A stretch of 64,000 bases of DNA from Elgaria multicarinata webbii (lineage: Eukaryota; Chordata; Lepidosauria; Squamata; Anguidae). Positions 44,101 through 56,100 of this stretch are shown here, piece by piece (within the stretch, counting starts at the first letter, position 1; every line of letters begins with the position of its first letter). The notes beneath the pieces are model-generated. The model did not search any database. It saw only the letters and a program-made list of their open reading frames with translations, and was not told the origin of the DNA. The stretch spans positions 14,484,001 through 14,548,000 of the forward strand of contig NC_086192.1 of assembly GCF_023053635.1 (NCBI RefSeq), in the 5' to 3' direction. A program made the translations under genes and the position numbers.

Positions 44101-47100
44101 TACTCTGTATGTTTAAGCAGAAAAAGGACTTACAATCCTATGCATATTTGGGCAGAGAAGCCCTACAATCTTGTGCACATTTAGGCAGAAAAGCCCTACA
44201 ATCTTGTGCATTTTTAGACAGAAAAAGGCCCTGCAATCTTGTGCATGTTTAAGCAGAAGAAAGTCCTACAATCCTGTGTTTAGGCAGGGGGGGAAAGGCC
44301 TACAACTCCGATTGCTTTTACCGCCAGCTCTTCAATATTTTTAACATTTCCTAGTTCCGTTTATTGTTTTGGTTGTTTTTCTCACGCGTGTGTGCCTTCA
44401 CGGTGGCGAACCGCACCTGCCGGTTGGCCGGTATATACATTTAACAATCCGATAACCGAAACGCGGAGGGGCTTTTGGGCAGGGCTCTGTCATCGCGGGG
44501 AGAAGGCGTGTGCGGGTCAGCAGGACTTGCGTGTGTCTCCAACCAGGTGGCCCATTTCAAGGACTTCATCCCCAAAGCTTTCCCGGGCGGACACAGCATG
44601 ATCCTCGACGCAGAAGTTCTCCTGATTGATACCAAGACAGGGAAGCCGCTGCCTTTCGGGACCCTTGGGGTGCATAAGGTAGGTGAAGGGATCATTTCCT
44701 CCACCCCCAAATGCATTTCATCGAGGGGCTGTCAGAGACCTTTCCTGCCTTCCGAAGTTTTTTTTAAAAAAATTAACACATTTCCTTGTGGCATCTGGGA
44801 TTGCCGTGAAATAGGTTTCCGTTGGCTCTGAAAACTAGGTTCAAAGGAGTTGAGTAGCGTCTTGGGGCTCAGTCCCCACCTTTGCCTGGTCCTCAGCCCA
44901 TTGGGCGGCCTCCTCGTCCTTTGCCGCTGCCTCCAGTGCTGGCCATTTTGTGAAGGTGCCCAGGACAGCGTCTCCAATGGCCAGGTGCACCCACGCTCCC
45001 CCCAAAAGTTGCCTACCCTTGCACAAGCTCCTTTCTCCAGCTTGGTGACCTCCAGGTGTCTTGGACGACAGCTCTTATCAGCCCCCGCTGGGATGATGGG
45101 AGTTGTAGTCCAAGAGGTTTGCAGGGCGCTGAGCTGCCTACCGCTGCACGCTGTGGAGAAAGTAGATGGGGACACCTGGTAGAACCGACTCAGAGATTCG
45201 GGACTGGCGGAAAGACATCCTTTGTCACGCAGCAAATAGTTAAGTCCTGGAATTCGCCGCCGGACGGTGTGTTGACGGCACACTGGGCCAGATGGCTTTG
45301 AAAGGGGATTTGGCCAACGGAGGCAGGAGACTGGAGCTCTACTGACAGCTGCTAGCCATGATGGCTGCATGGAGCCTCCATGTTTAGAGGCGCTCTACCT
45401 TCATGGGCTTCCCAGGGGGATCTGGTTGGCCACTGCAGGGGAGAAAGGACTCTGGGTCAGATGGGTCTTTGGGCTGTGATCAACACGCTGTATACGGAGT
45501 CAAACCCAGGGTCTGTCTAATCCAGTCTTGCCGGCACTGACTGGCCGCAACGGCAAGCAGGGTTTTCATCGGAGTACAGCGTCTGTCCCCTGCCTGACTC
45601 CACATTCGTCCCCACGGAAAGCCTGACACGCTTTCTCTCTGCGGTCGGCAAACTGACGTGTCTCCGCTCTCTCGCGTCCCTTTGCAGAAAGCCGCCTTCC
45701 AAGACGCCAACGTCTGTCTCTTCGTCTTTGACTGCATCTACTTCAATGACGTCAGCCTGATGGACAGGTGGGGATGATGGTGTGGGGTGTGTGGGGGTGA
45801 TGGACACCCTTACATGCTGGAACGCTACTTGTTAGTTTACGTGTTGCTAGCCACCACCGCATCCTCCGCCAGCCTAGGTATGAGTGAGGAAGAAACGCAC
45901 TGCCTGGTTGTTGTTGTCGTTTTACTTTACACCCGAGGAGGAGCACCGCTGGCAAACACCTGGAGTCCAGTTGGTGATGCCCGGTACCGCTGCTCCTAAA
46001 AATCATAGCCTCCTAGACTTGGAAGGGGCCATTGAGGCCATCCAGTCCAGCCCCCTGCTCAGTACAGGAATCCAGTTTCAAGCATCCCTGACAGTTGGCT
46101 GTCCAGTCTCTGTTTCAATACCTTCAGGGATGGAGAGCTCATCACCTCCCTAAGCAGCCGGTTGCACTGACGTTTTCCCCGATCTGCCTTCCTGTACTTG
46201 AAGTCCAGTATCTGTCTCCAGTGGTAGAGAACAGGACGCCACCCCCTTTTGAGTGACAACCCTTGAAGTGCTTGAGAAGTGCTCTCAGGGCCTCCCTTGG
46301 TCCTCTCTTCTCAAGGCCAAACGTACCCAGTTCTTCCTAGGACTTACTTTCTAGTCCCCTGATCATCTTCGTTGCCCTTCTCTGAACCCATTCCGATTTA
46401 TTAAAATCATTCGTAAAGTGTGGTGTCCAAAAACGAGCACAGTATTCGAGGTGGGGTCCGACCAGTTCCGAGCAGAGTGGGGCACGCCGTACGGCCCGAA
46501 CAGCCTTGTCCCATAGCCGGGACGGAACCCGTGGGCTACGCAAAACACTCAGCCAACCCCAATAAACGTTTAAAAAGTTTATTGAAGCAAGCAGGAAGCA
46601 GCGAAAAGAAAGTGAATGAACCGCCCCTAAATTAGTCCTATATTAGACCCGTTTGCATCATATATGCTTCGAACTTGACCTGAGCTCCAGGAAGAGGTGA
46701 CAGGATGCAGTGAATTGGACTCCTTTATCTGGTGTGAGTAGAAAGGGGAAAGCGTGACAGGTTGAGAGAATTTCATAGAATCATAGAATAGCAGAGTTGG
46801 AAGGGGCCTACAAGGCCATTGAGTCCAACCCCCCACTCAATGCAGGAATCCACCCTAAAGCATCCCTGACAGAGGGCTGTCCAGCTGCCTCTTGAAGGCC
46901 TCTAGTGTGGGAGAGCCCACAACCTCCCTAGGTCACTGGTTCCATTGTCGTACTGCTCTAACAGTCAGGAAATTTTTCCTGATGTCCAGCTGGAATCTGG
47001 CTTCCTGTAACTTGAGCCCATTATTCCATGTCCTGCGCTCTGGGAGGATCGAGAAGAGATCCTGGCCCTCCTCTGCGTGACAACCTTTTAAGTCTTTGAA

Positions 47101-50100
47101 GAGTGCTCTCATGTCTCCCCTCCATCTCCTCTTCTCCAGGCTAAACATGCCCAGTTCTTTTAGTCTCTCTTCATAGGGCTTTGTTTCCATAGGGCTTCCT
47201 GATTTCATCAATCAGGAAGCCAGCAGAGGGGGACGAGGGCGTTTCACCCAGGCAGGGAGGTCGTACGTCTCAGGAAAGGGAGGCGAGAGGTGGATCAGAG
47301 ACCGTCCTGCTTTCACCAGGGCTCGGCAGATGGCAGCATCCCAAATTTCGTTTTGTGGATTCAGGGGAAAGAGAAGGGGCGTAGCGCAAGATGGAAATTC
47401 CTTCCCCAACCTTGTGCCCTCCAAACGTATTTGATTGCGATGAGGGCATCAGGTTGGAAGAAGGTGATCTTTACCTGTTCTAAAAAAAATAGGCAGGTCT
47501 GCTTTTGGTACGCGGGCCACTAAATGGTTCTCTCTCTCTCTCTTTCCCCCCCCCTCTCTCCACACCCCCTGTCCGGGCCTCGCTCCCCTCACCCCCAGGC
47601 CGCTCCGTGAACGGCGCAAGTTCCTCCACGACAACATGGTGGAAATACCCAACCGGATCCTCTTCTCCGAGATGAAGCATGTCACGGTGGGTGCCGCCTG
47701 GGGATGGCGAGGGGGCGGTACGGAGGAGCTTGGAAGTGTCCCAGAGGTGGACATCGAGGTCTCGGAAGAGGTGGGAGAGAGGTGGGGGCGAAGAAGATAT
47801 GCTTGAGATTCTCCGAGCCATTGGGGGCGACCTTGGTCTTCCATCTTGCAGGATCATGGTGATGACAACGTTAAAACATGTTCAAATTCTCTCTCTCTCT
47901 CTCTCTCTCAGAAAGCTTCGGACCTGGCCGATATGATCAATCGCGTCATCCGCGAGGGGCTGGAAGGATTGGTGCTGAAAGACGTGAAGGCATGTAGGCT
48001 TAGGTTCTCGAATCTCGATCTCTCGTTCTGCAAATGGCTGCGAAATTGGAAGGTTTTCAACCGGAAATCTTATTCATACCCACGCGTATGGCTTGAGAGA
48101 TATCAGCAGGCATCGGCCATGCACTTCCGTGTGTGTATGTGCAAAGCATCAGGACTAGAAACTGCCCAGAGTGCAGGACACGGAATAACGGGCTCAAGTT
48201 AAAGGAAGCCAGATTCCAGCTGGACATCAGGAAAAACTTCCTGACTGTTAGAGCAGTACCACAATGGAACCAGTGACCTAGGGAGGTTGTGGGCTCTCCC
48301 ACACTCGAGGCCTTCAAGAGGCAGCTGGACAACCCTCTGTCAGGGACGCTTTAGGGTGGATTCCTGCATTGAGCAGGGGGTTGGACTCAATGGCCTTGTA
48401 GGCCCCTTCCAACTCTGCTATTCTATGATTCCACTTATTTTTTCAGTTTTATATGAAATGCATGTGAAAGCCATTCCACAGTTTGGGGGCGGCAGAAGAG
48501 AAGGTCCTCTGGGTAATAGTTTGTCAGCCGTGTTTTTGTTGGCTGGAGTAGATTCTTCCCAGAGGACCTGAATGTGCGGGAGAAGGCGATCCCGCAGGTA
48601 GCCTGGACCCAAACCATGTAAGGCTTTAAAGGTGATCACCAACACTTCATACTTCGCCTAGAAACTAATTGGCAGCCAGTGAGATTTTAAGACTGGTGTA
48701 ATGTGGTCCCCCCTCGGTGTACCGGTGACCAGCCTGGCTGCCCTATTTTGAACTAGTTGAAGTTTCCAGACTAGGCACAAAGGTAGCCCTATGTGGAGCA
48801 CATTGCAGAAGTCGAGCCTCGAGGTTACCAGCGTGTGCACAACCTAGGAAGGGGCGTATCAATAGGCACTCCTGGCCGTCCCGTCTACCTGGGCTGTCAT
48901 TTAGAGCAGCGGATCCAGAAGCACCCCCAAGCTGTGTACGCAGTCTTTCGGGGTGTGTGTGTGTGTAGCCCCATTCAGTTGCAGTCCGAACATGTCTGGA
49001 GGGCGCTGGGTTGGGGAAGGCCGTGCTAGAGCGAGCCCTGTTCTGCCACCCTTTCTGACGCTTCTCCCTCCCTTCCTTTCGCTTTGCGCAGAGCATTTAC
49101 GAGCCAGGAAAACGCCACTGGCTCAAAGTGAAAAAGGATTACCTGAACGAGGGAGCGATGGCCGACACGGCGGATCTGGTGGTCTTGGGGGCCTTCTACG
49201 GCCAAGGGAGCAAAGGTGAGCATCTTTTGAAAACCAGAATGCCAAGCTAGTCATGGAGGAAACAGGTCTATGAGGAACCTTGGAAGCAAGCCTCTCTGGG
49301 AATTATTTATTTATTTCTTACCAGCCTCTCTGATTGGATCGAGGCAAGAACAAGCATAAAATACATAAAACACTTATTAAAAACATCCTAAAAGCATCCT
49401 GAAAACATACTAAAAGCATCCTAAAATTCCACTGGATAGGCCTGCCGGAAGAGATCAGTCTTTATAGCTTTCTTGAATGCTAAAAGACTGTCAAGCTGCC
49501 GAATCTCCTCCGGCAGGCCGTTCCACAGTCTGGGAGCAGCAGAAGAGAAGGTCCTCTGGGTAACAGTTGTTAATCTAGTTCTTGCTAGCTGAAGTAGATT
49601 CTCCCCAGAGGACCTGAGTGTGCAGGGCGGATTGTACGGGAGAAGGCGATCCCGCAGGTAGCCTGGACCCAAACCATGTAGGGCTTTAAAGGTGATAACC
49701 AACACTTTGTACTTTGCCCGGAAACTAATTGGCAGCCAGTGAAGAGATTTTAGGACTGGTGATCACCCCTAGATGTTCCAGCTCTTTCCACAGCTGGGGT
49801 GCCACAGCAGAGAAGGGCCTGTTCCTGGTAGCCACCCGCCTCACTTCCTTTGGCAGGGGGTCCCAGAGAAGGACCCCTGAAGATGATCTTAGGTACATAT
49901 GGGAGGAGATGACCCTTCAGATAACCTGGCCCCAAGCCGCTTGAAGCTTTGAACATGGACCCGGACTGGCAGCCATTGGGGATGGAAAAGTAAAAAAAAG
50001 AAAAAAGCTCTCAGTTGTACCTCTCAAAAGCCGAAACTTCCTATATATTTATTTATTTCATTTCATTTCTATGCTTCCCAATAGCCAAAGTTCACAAAAA

Positions 50101-53100
50101 TGACAACCGTAAGGCACAGCGTAGAATATAAACATACAAAAAAATAATTATTGTTACTGCTGCTCCCAGACTGTGGAACGGCCTGCCGGAGGAGACTCGT
50201 CAACTTAACAGTCTGTCAGCATTTAAGAAAGCTATCAAGACTGGTCTCTTCCGCCAGGCCTATCCAGTGGAATTTTAGGATGCTTTTAGGATGTTTTAAC
50301 AAGGTATATTATGTTTTAATTCAGTTTTATGTATTTATATTTACTGTTGTTCCCTGCCTCAATCAGAATGGAGAGGCGGGTAAGAATTATTATTATTACT
50401 AGTTGTACCTGGCATAACATACGCCATTTTAGCATATCTTAAAGTTTATTAATTAAATATCATCGCGGGGGCTTCTTGGAGGCTGCCGATACAGCGCTGT
50501 CTGGCAGACCTGGGGGGCAGGGAGGTCGGGGGGAGGGGGAGCAGGTGCCCCCCTCTCAACGGGGTTCCTGTCAGCCTTGGGCCGCCCGCCCGGCTTGCAG
50601 GAGGCGAACGGCCTTCCACCCGGCCACCAAGGGCCCCGGCCGTGCCTCGCTCATGCTCCGGACCGTGGCGCTGCCCCCTTCGGTGGGGGTGGGGGGTGGG
50701 GAGCGAAGAGGCAGAAAGGGGGGCAGGATTACCTTGGAAAGCCCGGAGAAGTCGGGCGAGGGGTTTAGCTACCTGTATCAGCTGATGTTACACGTTGTTA
50801 CTGTTGCTTAGCAACTTGTATCAGCTGAAGCCTGTACGGAAACATACCTAAGCATTTTAAATAGAGAGATGATGATGATGATGATTAGCAAAAACCAAGC
50901 AGCAGTACTGGCATTTAAAATACAGACTTAAACAACTGAGCTAAAAGACTAAGATGGTGAAATACCGGGGAAATAAATAGGTCTTGGCCCGGCGCCGAAA
51001 GGAGAGCAATGTAGCTGACCAGGCGAACCAATTTTTCTCGCCTCTTTCCCCCCTTTCTTCTTTTGCTCCAGGCGGGATGATGTCCATCTTCCTCATGGGC
51101 TGCTACGATCCCGACAGCCAGAAGTGGTGCACGGTGACCAAATGCGCCGGCGGGCATGACGACGCCACCCTTGCCCGGCTGCAGAAGGAGCTGGACATGG
51201 TGAAGATCAGCAAGGTTGGCGCTTCAGGGGCCGTCGTGCCCCCTCAATCACTTATTTTATTCGATACATTTAGATCCGGCCTTTTCCCCTCCCAGGACGT
51301 GATCCTCCTCCTCCTCCTCCTCCTCCTCCTCCTCTCCATTTTATCCTCACAACCACCCTGTGAGGTAGGTCACTTTGAGTGACCGTGGCTGGCCCAAAGT
51401 CACCCAGTGAGCTTTTGCGCCAAACGCGGAGTAGAACCGGATCTCTGTTAGCTTAATGTGCTGCCCTAGATCCATGTACAAACCTGGGCATGTTCTAGGA
51501 AACCCACGTTCACCCCAGAAAGGACCTTTGGATAAGGGTCGTAGAGCGCCTACAGGGAGGCCGGCTGCCTGATTTTGTTCCGCTTCTGAATATTTTAAGA
51601 CCTGGCGCCCTCCAGATGTTTTGGACTGCAGCCTTGGTTGTGTGACTGATCTCTATTTAAAATTACTTCTTAATCATTGGCAGTCCTTTTGGGATGTGCG
51701 ATAGGCATGCTAAAACACCCAGCAGTTCTGATGGCGGTGTGTGTGTGTGTGTGTCTTCTCCCTCCTAGGAGCCCGGTAAAATTCCAGGTTGGCTAAAGAT
51801 AAACAAGAATTATTACCCAGACTTCGTGGTTCCAGACCCAAAGGTAAACGGGCTAAGAGTGCTGAAAAGGAGGGGATTTCTTGTGCACTATCATGGAGTG
51901 CTTTTGGGGGGGGGGGGAGGGGTGGTCTCCATAAGTGGGCTGGGAACATCTAATGCTGGTTTACCGAAGTGAAGCAGATATGGTGTAGAGACCACTGGAA
52001 GTTCTATTTAAGGGTGTGGCGCAGAGCGGTACAGCAGCAGTTTCTGCAGCCCAAACTCTCCCCATGGCCTGAGTTCGATCCCAGCGGAAGCTGGTTTCAG
52101 GCAGCCGGCTCGGGTCGACTCAGCCTTCCGTCCTCCCGAGGTCGGTAAAATGAGTACCCAGCTAGCTGGGGGAAAGGTAATCACGGCCGGGGAAGGCAAC
52201 AGCGAACCACCCCGCTATAAGGCCTGCCAAGAAAATGTCAGCGAAAGCTGGCGACCCTCCAAGAGTCAGTAATGACTCAGTGCTTGCACGAGAGGTTCCT
52301 TTCCTTCCCTTTAATTAAAAGCCCTATGAAGAGAGACTGAAAGAACTGGGCATGTTTAGCCTGGAGAAGAGAAGATGGAGGGGAGACATGAGAGCACTCT
52401 TCAAATACTGGAAAGGTTGTCACACAGAGGAGGGCCAGGATCTCTTCTCGATCCTCCCAGAGTGCGGGACACAGAATAATGGACTCAAGTTAAAGGAATC
52501 CAGATTCCAGCTGGACATCAGGAAAAACTTCCTGACTGTTAGAGCAGTATGACAGAAGAACCAGTGACCTAGGGAGGTTGTGGCCTCTCCCACACGAGAG
52601 GCCTTCAAGAGGCAGCTGGACGACCATCTGTCAGGGATGCTTTAGGGTGGATTCCTGCATTGAGCAGGGGGTTGGACTCGATGGCCTTGTAGGCCCCTTC
52701 CAACTCTGCTATTCTATGATTCTATGAAAGGACCTGTATCTCGTAAATATATTCGTTTATTACAGTTCTATGCTGTCTCCCATAGCCAAAGCCTTCTGGG
52801 TGGTTTACAATGATGAAAGACCCCATCAAAATGCAATAGAATAAGATCGTGTAAAACCACTCGCAGACAAAAATGTAAAAAAACCATCTGAAAACGATCC
52901 CCAAATAAAAATCCCAGCAGCCGTTCAAATGCCATTTTCACGCGCTGTCAAAACGCCTGGGAGTAAAGGAAGGTCTTGACCTGGCACCGAAAAGATGACA
53001 ATGCTGGTGTCTGGTGGGCCTCACTGGGGAGAGGACGCCGGCTGGCTCTGTGACGGTTGCGCTCTTTCTTAGGCTGCGCCCGTCTGGGAGATCACGGGCG

Positions 53101-56100
53101 CCGAGTTCTCTAAAGCGGAGGCCCACACCGCCGACGGCATCTCCATCCGCTTCCCCCGCTGCACGCGCATCCGCGACGACAAGGACTGGTCCACGGCCAC
53201 CACTCTGCCGCAGCTCCGGGTGAGTTGGACCCGGCTCGATTTCCTGGAGACCCGTAGGGCAAAACTCTGTTTATAGCACCTTTAACTCTCTCCAGCCCAT
53301 GAAGGGCTCCGGGAGCAGCTTACAAAGATTAATAGCAGGCAGCCCCTGCCCCCTCAAGCTTTGTAATCTAAGAGACACGGCACAAAAGGAAAAGCGATGG
53401 GGAGGGAGGAGGAAAAAAGCACTGCTGCTTAAGGGCAAGGCCTTCTCAACCTTTTAGAAAGGGGGACATACACTAAAGCTGTGGGGTGGTTGGGGGGGAG
53501 AGGGTGTGGCCATTGGGGACCATCCTAGATCCTATTCGTCCATCTTCTCCGTCTTCTTCTGAATTAGCATCATTTTCTTCTCGCCTCCCTTACTGGCAGC
53601 AATGTATGCTGGCTGGGGCATTCTGGGAGTTGTAGTCCAACACATCTGGAGCGCCCCAGAGGAAGGCTGTTTTAGTGGAAGATTCAGGACAGTTCTAATA
53701 AAAGCCCGGAGAGAGAGCTTGGCCTTCATAGTTTGTGAAATTCCAGACTAACATAAACGTTCACCGATGTGTGATGCACGTTTGGGCAGAAACGAACACA
53801 ATTTCATCACCCTCGGTGTGATCCAGGGGCTGGAGCATCTCCCCTAGGAGGGAAGGTAACAACACCTGGGATTGTTTAGCTTGGGGGGAAAAGGAGGCTG
53901 AGGAGGGCAAGAGGAGATATGACAGAGGTGTATAAAATTCTGCATGGTGTGGAGAATGTGGGCAGGGGGACATTTTTCTCCCTCTCTCAAAATACTAGAA
54001 CCCGATGGGGTCGTCCCATGAAACTGATGGGTGGGGGGTTCAGGACAGTTGAGGAAGGGCTCCTTCACACAGCGCAGAGTTGAACTATGGAACTCACTGC
54101 CACAAGACGGAGTGACGGGCGCCAATTTGGATGGCTTTAAAAAGGGTTGGATCAATTCCTGGAGGAGACGGCTATCAATGGCTATTATCCCTGGTGGCAA
54201 TATGTTGCTTCCGGGCTCAGAGGGCGTAAGCTTGTATACTCTAGTTGCTGGGGAACATGGGTGGGAGGGTGCCATTGCAGCATGGCCTGCTTGTGGGTCC
54301 CTGGCCGACAGCTGCTTGGCCACGGTGTGAACAGAACGCTGGACGAGATGGACCCTCGGTCTGACCCAGCCTCAGAGCTCTCCTTAGGGTCTTACCTCCA
54401 CTAAGAGCCTGTTCTGTGAGCTGCATGCAGACGTGGGTCTCTGCAGGACGTGTGTTGTATTTATACCCTGGTTCTCCAGAGCCCCTCAAGGTCAAAAGAT
54501 GCCCTTTGCGAGACTCTGAACAGAAATTCGTGGTAAGAAAATCCCTGCTTCCACTCCCCCACCACCACCACCAGCCAAAGCAGCTGCCAGCAATTAAAAT
54601 CAAGGCGAGAATACCTAACGGCAGTAGCAATTAAATTATGAAACAAAACCCCAATATGCTCACACGGGGAGGGAGGGAAGGACGGTGATCATAAAATGTT
54701 TTCAGGCAGCAAATGAATCGTTCGAGTATATCCCAAGAACTCCCCGCATCGAGGCTGAGCTGGAATTGGGCCCCGGCTCTGTTCTTGGCCGGTGGAGGGA
54801 GGTGACGTGTTGCCCTCAGACGTTTTTGGACTACAACTCCCATGAGCCCCAGGCAGCGCGGTCAGGGATTGTGGAAAGTGTAGTCCAAAAACATCTGGAG
54901 GGCACCAAGCGATCGTCGGCTGACCGTTGGGGGCCGTCTGATGTCAGGCCATGCTGACTCAGAACGATGGGAATTGCAGCCCGACACACCTGAAGGGCAC
55001 CAGGTTGGGGAAAGCTGTTCTAAAGGACCGTGCAGGTGTGCTGTGTCTTGCATCCCCAGAAGGTGGGAGGGGACAGTAGTGGAGGAGCTGAGCACTTCGA
55101 CTTGCTATATTCTTCTTTTGTTTGTTATCCGGGCCTTCCTTTCGGGACAGGAGCTGTACCAGCTGTCCAAAGAGAAGTCCGACTTCACTGTGGTCGCCAC
55201 GGAGGAGGAGACCTCCACAGCCGGCAGCAGTGGGGAGAACGAGGGGCAGGGCAGCCGGGCGGCCACCCCCCGCAAGGCTACAAAGGTGCCCCCCGGCAAG
55301 TCACCTGCGAAAACCAAGAAGCCTGAAGGTGAGAGGCTGGGAGGGGCCAGAGAAGCTGTCTTGAGCAGCACCTCTGTACACCAGCTGTGTTCCTCTGCTT
55401 CGGGTTGAGAGCGGTCATTGCAGAAACAGGGCCTTTACAGTGATGGCTCCGAGGCTGTGGAACTATTTTCCCCCTGAAATCCAAAGATCATAGAATCATA
55501 GAATAGCAGAGTTGGAAGGGGCCTCTAAGGCCATCGAGTCCAACCCCCTGCTCAATGCAGGAATCCACCCTAAAGCATCCCTGACAGATGCTTGTCCAGC
55601 TGCCTCTTGAAGGCCTCGAGTGTGGGAGAGCCCACAACCTCCCTAGGTCACTGGTTCCATTGTCGTACTGCTCTAACAGTCAGGAAGTTTTTCCTGATGT
55701 CCAGCCGGAATCTGGCTTCCTTTAACTTGAGCCCGTTATTCCGTGTCCTGCACTCTGGGAGGATCGAGAAGAGATCCTGGCCCTCCTCTGTGTGACAACC
55801 TTTTAAGTATTTGAAGAGTGCTATCATGTCTCCCCTCCATCTTCTCTTCTCCAGGCTAAACATGCCCAGTTCTTTCAGTCTCTCTTCATAGGGCTTTGTT
55901 CCCAGACCCCTGATCATCCTAGAACGTTAGATTTATACCCCCCCCCCCGGAGACTAGATTCAGCCCTTGGCCCTGAACTTGTGCGCACACACACACACGG
56001 TTTAGTCTCAGTGAGGCCGTCATCTGGCATTTCTGAGTCTTCAAGGGCAGCCCCACGTAGATTGCAGTGCAGTAGTCCAGTCAGAATGTCAACAGTGCCC

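Noticed and set aside
47990-47999. Conventional GT donor at 47994 for LIG3 exon 13
   Set aside because: Joining it to the acceptor at 49091 makes a stop codon (T+AG) and breaks the conserved reading frame.
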